The translations under genes and the position numbers were made by a program. From contig NC_089593.1 of assembly GCF_019320115.1 (NCBI RefSeq), positions 14,908,789-14,972,788 on the forward strand: a stretch of DNA of 64,000 nt, in the 5' to 3' direction. Position 1 is the stretch's first letter; each line of letters starts with the position of its first letter. Below, in pieces: positions 33,163-44,882 of this stretch. The notes beneath the pieces were generated by a model. That model saw only the letters and a list, made by a program, of their open reading frames with translations. It was not told the DNA's origin and did no database searches. The DNA is from Miscanthus floridulus. Taxonomy: Eukaryota; Streptophyta; Magnoliopsida; Poales; Poaceae.

Positions 33163-33996
33163 ATGCCTTGTGCCAATAAGACCGCTTGCATTAGCACCGG
33201 AGGCTACTACCCGCCTCATGGCTTGGATGAGTCCATGGAGCCACGTGAGGAGGAGGAACCCCAGGAACAAGAAGTTGACTCGCCAACACCTGCACCTACG
33301 CCAAAGCCACTCCAGGAAGAACCCGAAGAAGAAGAGTCCAAAGAAGTGGAGGTCATTGTATTGTCTGATGATGAGGAGGAGGACGCCGTTTAAGAAGATC
33401 AGCCTACCCCTACCATGGGATGGACTACAAAGATCTGGTACAAGACGGGGTGTGAATCCTCCATTTCGCACCACCGACTTATGGGGATTCTTCAGACCTA
33501 CTATGCTGATTGGGACGCAGCTGTGGAGTATGTCTGTGAAGAACATACGTACCCTCTGGAGGACACTTATTGGAAGACTAGGGCGTGCATCTCCATCAGG
33601 GATGAAGAGAAGGAAGCATACCAGCTGGACGCAAGCTATTCGCATCATGCTCGTTGTGCCACTATAGAAGATAGCATAGAAGATGCAGCCACTGAAGCCG
33701 GTATGGGTCTCCGTGGCCACCGTTTTGAGGATATGAAGGAGGACCAATATCGATTCCTCCCTCATCAACACCCTGAATTGGAGTGGGCAATGATGGACCC
33801 TCAGGGCACGGATCCAACTACCCAAGTGATGGTACACTTTGGCTATGAGTTAGTAGGGAAGATTCGGCGACTGGAAGATCAGGTGAAGGCACAGCAGGAG
33901 ACTCTTAAGAGGTACCAACGAGTGATAGATGACCAAAGGGAGTGCCTCAGCCTGCCAAGGATTTATGAGAAGCTTCCCCATAAACCTCACTCATAG
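33163..33996 (+). pseudogene. pre-gag extra ORF of chromovirus B
   Basis: A 277-codon frame opens at the ATG at 33163 and is broken once by TAA at 33391; the frame then continues to TAG at 33994. The N-terminus is Pro/Glu-rich and acidic (VLSDDEEEDAV). The middle has YYADWDAAVEYVCEEH and the motif TIEDSIEDAA, followed by FLPHQHPE. The C-terminus is a predicted coiled coil (KIRRLEDQVKAQQETLKRY). TIEDSIEDAA...LP matches TIEDTVEEA...LLP in the ORF at 8704-9975, so the two are homologous. The ATG directly follows TTCTATAG, with CTGAC/CTAAT branch-point-like sequence upstream. Function unknown. Confidence 0.65.
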
Positions 33997-34698
33997 GTGT
34001 TGGAGTTTCTTTCTATGTAATAAGACGTTAGTAGCACAGGTCAAGTTGAGTCAGGTCGAGTCTAGTAGTGTGGTGTGAACTTTGGTGTGCCTAGTTGATT
34101 TATTATTATGTTTATGTGTGAGTTGGATTTTTGTAAAGAGTGATGGAACTTTGTTGGCATGTCCGTAAGTTCCATAGTTAAGAATATTCAAGTTTGAGTC
34201 AATAAATAAATAGTTGGATTTGGTACATCTTGTTCTCTCGGATATGTTTTTCAGAGCAGTCTGCCCTTATCTCAATGCCAATCTAAATCTACTTGACCAA
34301 AAATTATGAAATTCTTATGTGAATAACTAGACTTAAGTATCTTTCTAATGCCTCTGGAATCTCCACTATACCTGATCTGGTTTGTGAGATATAGCTATTT
34401 CAAGTTGAAGTTTCTGCACAGTCTAGAAGCTGGAACAGATTTGGTTGTGTCCTGTTTTTTAATAACCTAACGACATAATATGGGCATTTGGTATGAATAA
34501 AAGTTGTATATAATTTCTTAAGCTTTCCAACCATGTAAAGCACGCCTCTTTTGGATATATAGAACTCTAGATATGACTGTTTTACCGAGCTACTGATGTT
34601 GGAACTCGTCCAGAAAATTTTCAGAATGTATTCTATATCTCTATAAGTGTATATAACATGGAAATCTCTAAATTTTGAAAATTTGTGTTGGATGTCAG

Positions 34699-35800
34699 AT
34701 GTCTGGAAGAGGAAGAGGCTGGGGTCGTGGAGGAGTTCCCCCACATCCACCACCACCGACACCGACTATAGAGCAACTTCTGGCAGTGCAGACACAGCTT
34801 ATGCAAGCTCTGGTGCAGAATCAGCAGAATCATCCAATTGGTGGAGCACCGCGTGACAAGCGTGGTGAATTCTTGAAGGGTTGCCCCTGGTGTTTTCTCA
34901 TGCCATTGATGCACTAGAAGCATATGATTGGCTTCGTGTAGTGGAAAAACAATTCAACATAGTGCAGTGCGATGACCAGCCGAAGGTGTTATACACGTTA
35001 GGACAACTCTAGGGAGAAGCTCAAGACTGGTGGGAGGCATTTGAGTATGGACGTCCCACTAATGCTCCTCCTATCACTTGGCAGGAATTTAGAGAGAATT
35101 TTAGATCTTACCATATACCTGAATGATTGATAGAGCTCAAGGAGAAGAAATTCGGGGCTTTGAAACAGGGATCCATGTATGTAGCTGAGTATCGTGACAA
35201 ATTTGCTCAGTTGTCACGTTACGCTCCAAATGAGGTGGCTTATGATTCTGATAAGCAATGCCGCTTTCTCAAGGGTTTGTACGATGGTCTGCAACTCCAG
35301 CTTATGTCCAATACATACCCCAATTTTGAGACACTGGTGAACCGCGCTATTGTTATTGACAATAAGCGCAAAGAGATGGAGGCTAAGAAGAGGAGGCTTC
35401 AGGGACAGGCCTCTAGAAGCAATACTTGTTCGCATACCAATCCTCAGCAAGGCTTCCAGCAGAGGTACCAAGGACCACCGAATCAGTGGAATCGTGGTCA
35501 GTACCCTCAGCGCAATCAGTTCCCGCAGCGTCCACCGTACCAGCAGTAGAATGGCAATCAACGTCCCTAGGAGCAGAGTGGCCAACAGACACCACGATAG
35601 GGAGCACCTAACAACACTCCCATGAAGACCAGTGCACCTAGCACCCCCAATGTATGCTATCGTTGTGGAGAAGTTGGGCATTATGCCAACCATTGCCCCA
35701 GAAAGCAGAATCAGCTAACACCCCAGGGTCAGCACAGTAATCCAAAAGGAACACCTCAGAAGCCAGCACCCAACACCAGAAAGGTAAATCATGTGTCTAC
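34699..35800 (+). pseudogene. gag of chromovirus B
   Basis: The ATG at 34699 directly follows GATGTCAG. An Arg/Gly start (MSGRGRGWGRG) is followed by TIEQLLAVQTQLMQAL, then a frameshift near 34873. The capsid region contains AYDWLRVVEKQF and TWQEFRENFRSYHIPE. The knuckle CYRCGEVGHYANHC is at 35655-35696. Stops interrupt at about 35011, 35124, 35550, 35568 and 35598. Confidence 0.8.
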
Positions 35801-38410
35801 AGAGACGGCGCTTGCGAAACCAGAAGTCATGCTCGGTACATTTGATGTTAAATTCACTCCTACCACTGTTCTTTTTTATTCTGGAGCTTCGCATTCTTTC
35901 ATATCACAAGCATTTGTTAGAACGCATAGCATACCCTTATGTGCCATGAAAGATCCCATATTAGTAAACTCACCAGGAGGTAGTATGCAAGCTTCTTATT
36001 GTTGTCTTCCAACTAGTCTGTCCTTAAGGGGGGTAGAGTTCAAAGTGAGCCCCATTGTGTTGAGAACATCTGGTATTGATGTGATTCTGGGTATGGATTG
36101 GATGATGCAACAACAAGCGGTAATTCATTGTAAGGAGAAGGTAGTTGTTGTGACCGCACCAGATAGGGATAGAATCAGTGTCAACGTTGTAGTACAAGCA
36201 CAGCCAACAGCCACAATGAACCAGCTTGATGATCGTGTCAACAAGGAGGACCCAGTAGTGGATGAGTTTCTAGATGTGTTCCACGATGACTGGCCAGGTA
36301 TGCCACCTGGCCATGACATTGAGTTTATTATTGAATTATTACCTAGAACTGCACCTATAGCTAAGCGTCCATACAGAATGGGGGTTAATGAATTAGAGTA
36401 ACTTAAGAAATAAATAAAGGAGTTACAGGAGAAAGGTTTCATTCGTCCTAGTTCATCACCTTGGGGAGCACCGGTTATATTTGTTGACAAGAAGGATGGT
36501 ACCCAGAGGATGTGTGTTGATTATCGGTCACTAAATGAGGTTACTATCAAGAACAAGTACCCGCTACCTAGAATTGATGACTTGTTTGATCAGTTGAGAG
36601 GTGCTTGTGTTTTCTCTAAGATTGATCTTTGTTCTGGTTATCATCAGTTGAAGATTCGAGCAACTGACATACCCAATACAGCTTTTACTATGAGGTATGG
36701 TTTATATGAGTACACCGTTATGTCTTTTGGTTTGACCAATGCACCTGCATACTTTATGTACTTGATGAATAAGGTGTTCATGGAGTTTTTGGATAAGTTT
36801 GTGGTGGTATTTATCGATGATATATTGGTATTCTCCAAAACGGAAAGAAGAGCACGCTGAACATATAAGGTTGGTCTTGCAGAAGCTCAGGGAACACAAG
36901 TTGTATGCTAAGCGAAGCAAGTGTGAGTTTTGGTTGAAGAAAGTTTCTTTCCTAGGCCATGTTGTCTCTAATGGTGGAATAGCAATAGATCCGAGCAAGG
37001 TGAGAGATGTGTTGAATTGGAAACCACCAACCGATGTGGGAGAGATTCAAAGTTTCTTGGGATTGGCTGGATACTACAGAAGGTTCATAGAAGGTTTTTC
37101 TAAACTTGCCAAGCCTATGACAGCTCTATTGGAGAAGAATGCTAAGTTTGTGTGGTCTAAAAAGTGCCAGACTAACTTTGAAGAATTAAAGAAGAGGTTG
37201 ACTACAGCCTCAATATTAGTTTTGCTATATTTGAGCAAGAACTTTTCTATCTATTGTGATGCATCTCGTCAAGGTCTCGGATGTGTTCTTATGCAAGAAG
37301 GAAGAGTAGTGGCCTATGCATCCCGACAATTGAGAAAGCATGAGCTAAACTATCCTACTCATGATTTAGAGTTAGCAGCAGTGGTTCATGCTCTAAAAAT
37401 ATGGAGACACTATCTTATCGGACATAAGAGTGATATCTATACTGATCATTAGAGTCTGAAGTATATTTTCACTCAGACGGATCTGAATATGAGACAGCGT
37501 CAATAGTTAGAGTTGATTAAGGATTATGATTTGGAAGTACACTATCATCCTGGAAAGGCGAACGTTGTTGCCGATGCTCTTAGCAGGAAGACTTACGCTA
37601 ATGAGGTGCAAGTGGCATCTATGTCAAGTGAATTGTGTGCTGAATTTAAGCAACTAAACTTGGGTTTCGTCATTAATGTAGTAGAGTTGGTGATAGAGCC
37701 TACATTGGGGCTAGAGATACGCAAGGGTCAGTTACACGATATGAGGTTAAAGGAAATCGCGGAGAACATAGTGATTGGTAAGGCACCAGGTTTCCGTATA
37801 GATGATAATGGAACTCTGTGGTTTGGAAAAAGACTATGCGTGCCGAAGAATAAGGCTATACGAGATGCAATTCTTTGTGAGGCACATGAGTCTGCTTACT
37901 CTATACATCCCGGGAGTACTAAGATGTACTTGGATCTGAAAGAGAAGTATTAGTGGTATGGACGTAAGAGGGATGTGGCTAAATATATTGCTTTATGTGA
38001 TACACGTCAGAGAGTCAAAGCTGAACATCAAAGACCTATAGAATTATTACAACCAATGAAGATACCCGAGTGGAAGTAGGAAGAAGTTGGTATGGATTTT
38101 ATTGTTGGGTTACCACGCATTCAGGGAGGTTATGATTCAATATGAGTGATAGTGGATCGGTTAACTAAAGTTGCTCACTTTATACCAATCAAGACTACTT
38201 ATAATGGACTGAGGAGCGGATACCATTAGAGGAGCTTACAGTTAAGGAAGATCTCACCTATGAGGAATTTTCGGTAAGGATTTTGGAGACGATAGAAAGG
38301 GTTACAAGGAGCCGAGTTATAAAGATGTGTAAGGTTCAATGGAATCGGTATATAGAAGATGAGGCTACTTGGGAAAGAGAAGGGGATTTGAGGAAAACAT
38401 ATGCGTAGCT
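35801..38410 (+). pseudogene. pol of chromovirus B with integrase deletion and chromodomain
   Basis: Protease reads FYSGASHSF at about 35874, with Tyr where the catalytic Asp belongs. RT has [16 protein letters not shown] and [11 protein letters not shown] frameshift near 36838 leads to the RNase H frame ([15 protein letters not shown]). The integrase zinc region and the first catalytic part (MDFIVGLPRIQGGYDSI) are present. After IPIKTTY near 38200 the sequence jumps to a C-terminal segment with KVQWNRYIEDEATWERE, so the rest of the catalytic core is deleted. TAA/TAG/TGA stops occur at 36402, 36414, 37450, 37951 and 38079, among others. The element could not integrate on its own. Confidence 0.88.
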
Positions 38411-38449
38411 TTTTGAGTAAGCATCGTCTGAATCTCGAGGACGAGATTC

Positions 38450-38467
38450 ATTTTAAGGGGGTAGAAT
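38450..38467 (+). other. polypurine tract, chromovirus B
   Basis: AAGGGGGTAGAAT lies directly before the 3' LTR start TGTAACACCC at 38468. This is the expected primer for plus-strand synthesis. Confidence 0.85.
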
Positions 38468-41276
38468 TGTAACACCCTAAAAATTGCATGATTTTGAAAT
38501 AGGAGAAAATGATTTAATTATGCATTTTGTGAGCATTTAAATTTAGAAAAAAAATAACTTTACTAAAAATAAAATCAAATATAAGGTCTTCATACATGTA
38601 TGTGCATACATGCTGCTGCATATTTATTTTGTGATGCTTTGGTTTGATTAAAATTTGCAAAAGAATTGAATTTGAGTTTAAATTGGATTTGAAATTATGT
38701 TAAAGAAATAGAAAAGGAGTTTTATTTATTTTTTTCTCCTTCTCTTGAATTTGGCCCGAGCAGTGTTGCTCCCGCTCGGCCTTCTTTTTACTCACTGGCC
38801 CAGCTCGGTCTGGTTTCCGCGTGGCCTGCTTCCCCACAGCGGCCCAGCAGCTGCCCTCATTCCTCAGCGCGGCCCAGTTTTCCTCTCCCGCGGCCCGCTT
38901 CTTTGTTTCGGCCTAGTCCAGCCGCACCCGCGCAGTTCCCCTCTTCCGCTCCCTGTGCCACTAACAGCCAGCCCCACACGTCCGCGGTACTATTTTTCTA
39001 CCCTGGCTCGTCTCCGCCTCGGTTACGACCGCCGCTGCCCCGGAATCCGCTCTGCCTACGCCTCGCCGCCTTGCCGTGTAGCCCAAGGTTCCCCGAGCCT
39101 TAAATACCAGCTGCCCGCATGTGCCGCTCCCATCCCAAGCATCGGAGTCGCAGCCACCTCACCAAATTGCCACACCGCCGCGAAACCTAGCGCCGCCGTG
39201 TTCGCCGTCCGCTCCGTCGCATCTCGCGTCGCCTCCGAGGCGTTTTCGACCGCGAAAACTACTTGGGTGAGTTCGCCATTGCCTCCTCTTGCTTCCCAAG
39301 CTCTTGGTTTACTCTGTCGTGGCCTCTAGGGCCCTAACCATGTGTGCCGACGAGTTTCTTCACCGCTGGCCAGGGAAGCCACCGCGCCGGCACTGTTCTG
39401 TCCGATTGGATCGCGCTCTCTCTCCCTCGTCTAATCTGAGCCGTCCATATTAGATCCAACAGTCCAGGATTCACGATACCCCTTCGGCTAGAAATTTTGC
39501 ATCAGAGCCCTCTAGTTTGCTGATTTTAAACCCCCAGTCTCTGGCCTGGATTCAAAATCTGATTTTATTTATTTTAAATCAAAATTGTGTTCAGTTTATT
39601 TATAGAAGTGCCATTGATCTTGTTTTAGCCCTAAAATCTTCGTTTTAACTCCGATTCGATCCGTTCAAGTTGTGTTAGGTTCATAATTGAGTAATCTACA
39701 TGTTCATGCTACTGTTAAGTATGTTTTCAACTTTTAAAATTCGAGGTTAGATTTAATTTATTATTTTATTAAAGGAAATCTTGTTTAATTCATAACTTCT
39801 TCGTTTTAGCTCCGATTTTTGTGATTTTTGCGTCTGTGTGTTCATAGCGAGACGTAGATTCGTTTTACAAACTTTTCATCTTGATTTTATGCTGATTGGT
39901 GTGTTGTTCTAATCTATAGCTTTTGTTTGCTATGCATGATTGCGTCTGGATGCTTGTATGTTGCTGTGAATATCGAGTATAGACGGTGAGTAATTTGTGG
40001 GTGATCAAGAGTACTACTTTGACGAGCAGGAACAGCAGGAGCACTTTGTTCATGGCAAGTATAGCATGGGATTATCCTTATTTCCTATCAACTTTAATAC
40101 ATTTAATTCATATTGCATGTGTCACCTGGATAGGGATTCCCTAGTATTGAAATGATACCTCGACTCCTATAGGATATGCATTGGATACCTTTGCTAGTGC
40201 TCAACTAAACCATGATCTCGTAACTTGACTAATGGTATATGCAATAAACATTAAAACATGACTTTTTAGCAACTTGGAAACTGGGGGCTGAGGTATTTAG
40301 TCGCTTTCTAAATGCTTCAGATTTCTCTTCCTAAGGACTTATCTGTATGTGATCATCCGAAACTTATAGTACAGCTGTGAGGGCTAAATGGCTTTGGCTT
40401 TGGCTCAGTATGAAGACATTTTCTAGCTTGTTAGTGGTTACCTTTATTGGCGTAAGATTGGCTTGACGACTCGGGTATAGGACAGCCTCTACTCTTATGT
40501 GTATAGCCGTGATGGAATTATGCCATTCGGCAGGGGGTTCCTATGTCTGTTTGCCGAGTGAATCTAATGGGCCTAACTTGTTAGACGAACTTTTAAAAGG
40601 CTTCATAGTGAACCCTGCCTGCTCACCTTGGAAGTGTTTTGGGAGTAACTAACCCAGACATTTGGGTATCACGACTCACAGTGAAAGTGTATAATCTTTA
40701 TAGAGTGTAAAACTGGTATATCAGTCGTGCTCGCGGTCATGAGCGGCCTTGGAACCCTTATGGAATAGATGATCACTGAGAATTATCCGTTTATGCTATT
40801 CATTATTCATGTTTACATTGATCATGTGTTTTACCTTGGGATTAAAACAACTTGTTGCTACTCTTATGCTAAAATTGTGATAATTAAAAGCTGAATGTTG
40901 TTAAACCTGTGTCAAGCCTTTTGAGCCTCATCAACCCCATGTTATACTTGTTGAGTACGACACGTACTTATGCTTGTTTATTTTTATTATTTGGATAAAA
41001 ATCCCGGATAGGTAACAGAGAGCTATGGTAATGACGACTTTTCTGAGGATTACTAGACTTGTGGTCAACCAGTTGACGTCTCTGTGATATGGAGCTTCCG
41101 CTAGAGATTTTTCTTTATACTTCCGCTACATTTATGTGAAGACTATGTCTTATTATTCGTGATGTAATAAACACTTGTGATGATATTATCTATAATTTGT
41201 CGGCTTATGTGTGTGACTGATTTCTGAGCGCACATAAGATTATACATCCCATTTTATCTTTAAATCGGGTGTGTCA
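38468..41276 (+). repeat. 3' LTR of chromovirus B (2,809 bp)
   Basis: Collinear with the 5' LTR over its whole length, with scattered substitutions and a short insertion near 38590-38620 (CATACATGTATGTGCATAC). It ends GGGTGTGTCA, followed by the ATATC duplication. Confidence 0.93.
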
Positions 41277-41368
41277 ATATCTGTCCGGTACGCCAATATG
41301 CAAGCTACGGAAGGAATGGGTAGCTTGCATGTTGGCGTATGGTGGCAGATATGCTTGGCATTGTGGTA
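41277..41368 (+). ncRNA. microRNA-like foldback, outer left arm at 30167-30187
   Basis: Removing chromovirus B and one ATATC copy rejoins 30167-30187 to 41282-41368. The result is a foldback with about 46 paired positions: TACCACAACGCCAAGCATAT... pairs with ...ATATGCTTGGCATTGTGGTA, and GCCAATATGCAAGCTAC pairs with GTAGCTTGCATGTTGGC. The loop is about 11 nt (GGAAGGAATGG). Mismatches are few and mostly G:U. Size and pairing resemble a plant MIR precursor or a small foldback transposon. The mature sequence matches no conserved miRNA family I recognise. The retrotransposon split the outer part, but 41277-41355 can still fold. Confidence 0.5.
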
Positions 41369-41385
41369 GAGAAGATGCTTCGCGA

Positions 41386-41462
41386 AGAGACGTAAGGTGG
41401 AGAGAGATGTGTGGCAAGCTGACGCTAGCTAAGAAGGGAGACGTAAGGTGGAGAGAGATGTG
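41386..41462 (+). repeat. 25-bp direct repeat
   Basis: GAGACGTAAGGTGGAGAGAG followed by ATGTG occurs twice, at about 41387 and 41439, spaced by 52 bp, directly after the foldback. No function can be assigned. Confidence 0.75.
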
Positions 41463-41614
41463 TTAACAACCTCCTTAATTGTGGCTGGCTGGATTGCGTC
41501 CAATACCGTGTGCTGTATCCCGACGGCGACGTGACATGTCTAGCTGTTGCAGCATTTGTGAATGAAGCCCAATCATGCAAACAGGACGAAGGCGATGCGC
41601 TTGCAGAGCATATC

Positions 41615-41728
41615 CGGTCCTCCTGACGTGTGATGCGGTGCGTAGGAAACGCAGCGTCGGCAGAATCATCAGCTGCAGCAGCAGTCAGCCAGGGACATTA
41701 TCGCCAAATCATGTGATGATTAGGCAAG
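41615..41728 (+). repeat. diverged third copy of CIPK upstream module
   Basis: The text GATGCGGTGCGTAGGAAACG, then CAGGGACATTATCGCCAAATC and ATGATTAG, parallels 43626-43710 and 48411-48490. It is interrupted by a CAG-rich insertion. It suggests that the promoter-proximal module existed in at least three tandem copies. Confidence 0.6.
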
Positions 41729-42042
41729 TTGGTGGGTGTGGTTGCGAGCCCACGAGTAGTAACAGTCTCTAACAGACCTGACAATGGGCCACCCGACCTG
41801 ACCAATCTGTCGTCGGTTGGGTGTGGGTTCAAAAATTTTGATCTGACGCTTTTGTTTTGTTTGCTTGGCCTGAGTTCGACATTTGATCAGGTCCACTGGT
41901 CTCTAGTGTTGATTTCTCGCCGTTTTATGTCTTTGTTAAGTTGGCATTAAGGTCGCTTCATTTCGCTTTTCTTCAATGAGTATGCGCATCCAATGTTCTT
42001 TACTTCTTAGTCACGGGTGGATCTAGCAGTGGTGGTAGGACG

Positions 42043-42543
42043 TAGAGATGTCAATGGGGAATTTCGCATCGGTCATATATAGCTCTCTGTTCCTGTCTCT
42101 CCTGAAAGGAAAATTCCCTGTCCCCGTCCCACGAACGCTTGTGGAGTCACAGGGAACTTTTTCTCTCATCTTTGTTTCCGTGCTGGGAACCCATCCCCAT
42201 TACAAATATAATATTTGAGAAGCAAAAGCAAATTCATAATATCAAATTGATGTAAATTGAATAAGTAAGATTTCATTTATTATAAGAAACATCTACTTTA
42301 GAGTTTAGTTTGCTATCTACGGGGTTGCGTGTTGAACATTTGGTAGAATTTTAATAGGCTAACAGCCTAATTTAGAGTAAGAGCGAGTTCAAGGGACGGA
42401 ACCAACCCCATCCCCACGAATCCAACAATGACTAAATGTTTTTCCATTTCAATGCCCGTGGAGATTAAATTTGCCGCATGTTCATTCCCTAATAGAAGAA
42501 TTCTTCGCTGGAAGTCGGGGATTGGGGGCCATTGCCATCTCTA
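42043..42543. mobile_element. hAT-like non-autonomous element (501 bp)
   Basis: The left end TAGAGATGTCAATGG is matched by the inverted right end TAGAGATGGCAATGG. The flanking 8-mers GTAGGACG (42035-42042) and ATAGGACG (42544-42551) agree at seven of eight positions, the TSD length of hAT elements. No coding capacity is seen. Confidence 0.7.
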
Positions 42544-42560
42544 ATAGGACGTGGGGGCTC

Positions 42561-42562
<2 letters not shown>

Positions 42563-42592
<30 letters not shown>
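42563..42592. repeat. 30-bp poly-C tract
   Basis: An uninterrupted run of C just outside the hAT-like element. The length may be affected by sequencing. Confidence 0.9.
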
Positions 42593-42593
<1 letters not shown>

Positions 42594-42959
42594 CTTTCAA
42601 GCCAATGGAGCCTCTTCCAATTTTTGTAGACATGGAAGAAAGAAAAGAGAGGCTCTACAAGTTGAAGATGACTTGAATCACTTCTTCTAAGTTTTTAGAT
42701 CCGCCACTATTCTTAGTGTTACATTGTTGAGATTATTGCTGAGCTTGTTAATTGAGCTTGCCCACGAAGCGCAACGGAGATGGTACTTTGCCGCAAGGGT
42801 GAACATGGTATTTCTCTAGAACATAGATGTTTTTCGGTAATATGGATCGCATAGGCTAAAAAGATCATATCACTGCATTCACCATTTGTCGTCCCTTCGT
42901 TCGAAATCGTAAATCCATTTAACTTTTTATATATGTTTTTTCTATACACCTAGATATAT

Positions 42960-43727
42960 GCTATGTGTAGATACATAATAAAGTTAGTGAAAAACTAAAC
43001 CGACTTACAATTTTCTCCCTCTGTCTTAGTCGCTATGGCTTTTCTAGGTACATAACTTTTTGTACGCATCTAGATATATATTATGTATGGATACATAATA
43101 AAAGCTATATATTTAAAAAAAGTCAGACCATCTTAAAATTTAGAATGGGAAGAGTACTTTATCAGTAGTTACAAAAAAATGATTAGGGAGGATGGCAATT
43201 GGCAAGTATGCTTAGTATTCCTCTATTTCAAATTGTAAGTTGTTTTGATTTTTTTTAATACATAGCTTTCACTATTTATCTAGATATAATGCATATAAAG
43301 ATGCATATTAGAAGTTATGTATCTAGAAAAGTTAGAATGACTTATAATTTAAATCGAACTGAGTAGTTACAAACAAGATCACTGAATGGTCAGATCCAGC
43401 ACACGTGGACATGAGTCATATGGGTGGACACTGGACAGGACAGGCACAGCTCAGCAGCTCAGCGGAGGATGAGGTCGTGAGACTCACGACCAGACCAACC
43501 ATCTTTTTGCTCTGTTAATACTTCTACTACTAATCTGAATAGGGGCGACATCATGCAATTTATGGGGCTCGCTGTTGCCCAGATCCAGTAGCACAAGTTT
43601 CTCGCAGCCACGGCGAATATCCGGGCGGACCTGGACGTGAGATGCGGTGCGCAGGAAACGCAGCAGCGGCCAGGGTCATTATCGTCAAATCCTATGATTA
43701 GCCCTGCTGCTATCCCTGGCTCCCCTG
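42960..43727 (+). repeat. CIPK upstream module, copy 1
   Basis: This stretch holds two Stowaway-like AT-rich segments (about 43015-43154 and 43215-43370), then GTTACAAACAAGATCACTGA, AGCTCAGCAGCTCAGC and the GCGGTGCGCAGGAAACGCAG / GGTCATTATCGTCAAATCCT block, ending at the TATA box. It is repeated in the same order at 46655-47335 and 48309-48500. In this copy it forms the promoter of the CIPK gene. Confidence 0.8.
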
Positions 43728-43735
43728 TATAAGAG
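43728..43735 (+). promoter_or_regulatory. TATA box of the CIPK gene
   Basis: TATAAGAG lies just before a pyrimidine-rich, ATG-poor leader. The leader ends with a GCAAG|GTAAAC donor at 43925/43926, and the acceptor is TTTGTGCAG at 44834. The 909-bp leader intron is typical of many plant CIPK genes with an otherwise intronless coding region. Confidence 0.6.
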
Positions 43736-44882
43736 GAGGAGCCTCCTCTCCTTGTCGCCGCATCCCTCCCAAGTCCCAACTCCCAAGCTCAGAGGAATTC
43801 AGGCAACGGCCATATATTCCGGAGGCCAGAAAAAAAGTGTAGCCCCCGCACAGAGCTTTGGTTCTCTTGTCGCGTCGTCCTCACTCCCCTCTTCATCGTC
43901 CTCTTCGTCTTCGTGGCGTCGCAAGGTAAACAACCAACCCATCCATCCCTCTCTCTCTCCTTATTTATCTACTTGCACTTTCAGTCTTAGTTCATGCCAG
44001 CCGCCGGCCGCCACCATGCGCTCCAGTTCTGTTTACGGATTCTTTTCTGTAGCTGTAAGGGGGCATGGCGTCGATTGTACCAAGAACCTAGCACACCCCT
44101 GTTAGCTGTGGTGCCTAGATTCAGGGCGAAAAAAGTAGGCGGCTTTTCCTTCTATTTCTTCTTGATGCCAAACTGTACTTTCAGTCGACCCTAGTAGTGG
44201 GTATAAGCTCCTGCAGCCTTATGCTTCCAGGCGTTAGGTTTGTGAAAGGCAAAATTTTCCTCCGGTTATATGGTCTAGCCACATAGCTTGCGGTTCTTTT
44301 TTTTTCCTTCCATAATAGTTCCATCATTACTTGTTTCAGTTTCCACTGAACGAAGTTCTTGTGGATGTGAACGAGTGAATTTTTAATGCAGAGTGTTGGC
44401 ATCCTGTGGTGGTTGCCTTAGATTTCCTAATACCCTGTCAACTGTTGCCACTACATATACTGTGCTGTGGCTTGGTTTCTTAGAAACCAGAATAGCATTT
44501 TTCTGGGACCCAAATAACCACTTTGCAGAAAAAAGTAAATTCAGATTCCCTAGATCCTGCTCTTTGCCTTCTTTTTACCCCTTCTATTGATGAATGATGA
44601 GTGATGCTGTCGTTTGTTGGCCTCTTCTAACTTGTTGTCTTATTCCGTTACCTGACACTTTATACTGTATCGTTGATAGACATACACAGTCAGCAGTCAG
44701 CACTTTTAATTTTTTTGTGAAGCACTTATTTGGTTGATTTTGTTGTTATCCGGCCCTTAGCTAACAGAAAACTGTTAGCTTTTCATGTGGTCCTCAATTG
44801 CAGAATCTAATAATGCTTCTTTTCTTTTGTGCAGATTACAACATCCATAACAAGAAGCAAAAAACTCAGGGAATGCTGAAAG

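Larger units (their letters stand above)
30188..41276 (+). mobile_element. Ty3/gypsy chromovirus B, complete with both LTRs
   Basis: The 11,089-bp element begins TGTAACACCC at 30188 and ends ...GGGTGTGTCA at 41276, flanked by ATATC (30183-30187 and 41277-41281). It has two LTRs, a PBS, a pre-gag ORF, gag, pol, a chromodomain-like C-terminus and a polypurine tract. The chromodomain (EDEATWEREGDLR) places it among chromoviruses, most like the Tekay/Del clade. It is inactive: stop codons, two frameshifts and an internal integrase deletion. The LTRs differ by numerous substitutions and small indels, so the insertion is not recent. Confidence 0.95.

Noticed and set aside
41277..41368. Assignment of the foldback to miR171, miR169 or miR160
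   Set aside because: Short words such as GCCAATAT or GCCAAGCAT look similar, but no 20-21 nt match to a mature miRNA was found by eye.
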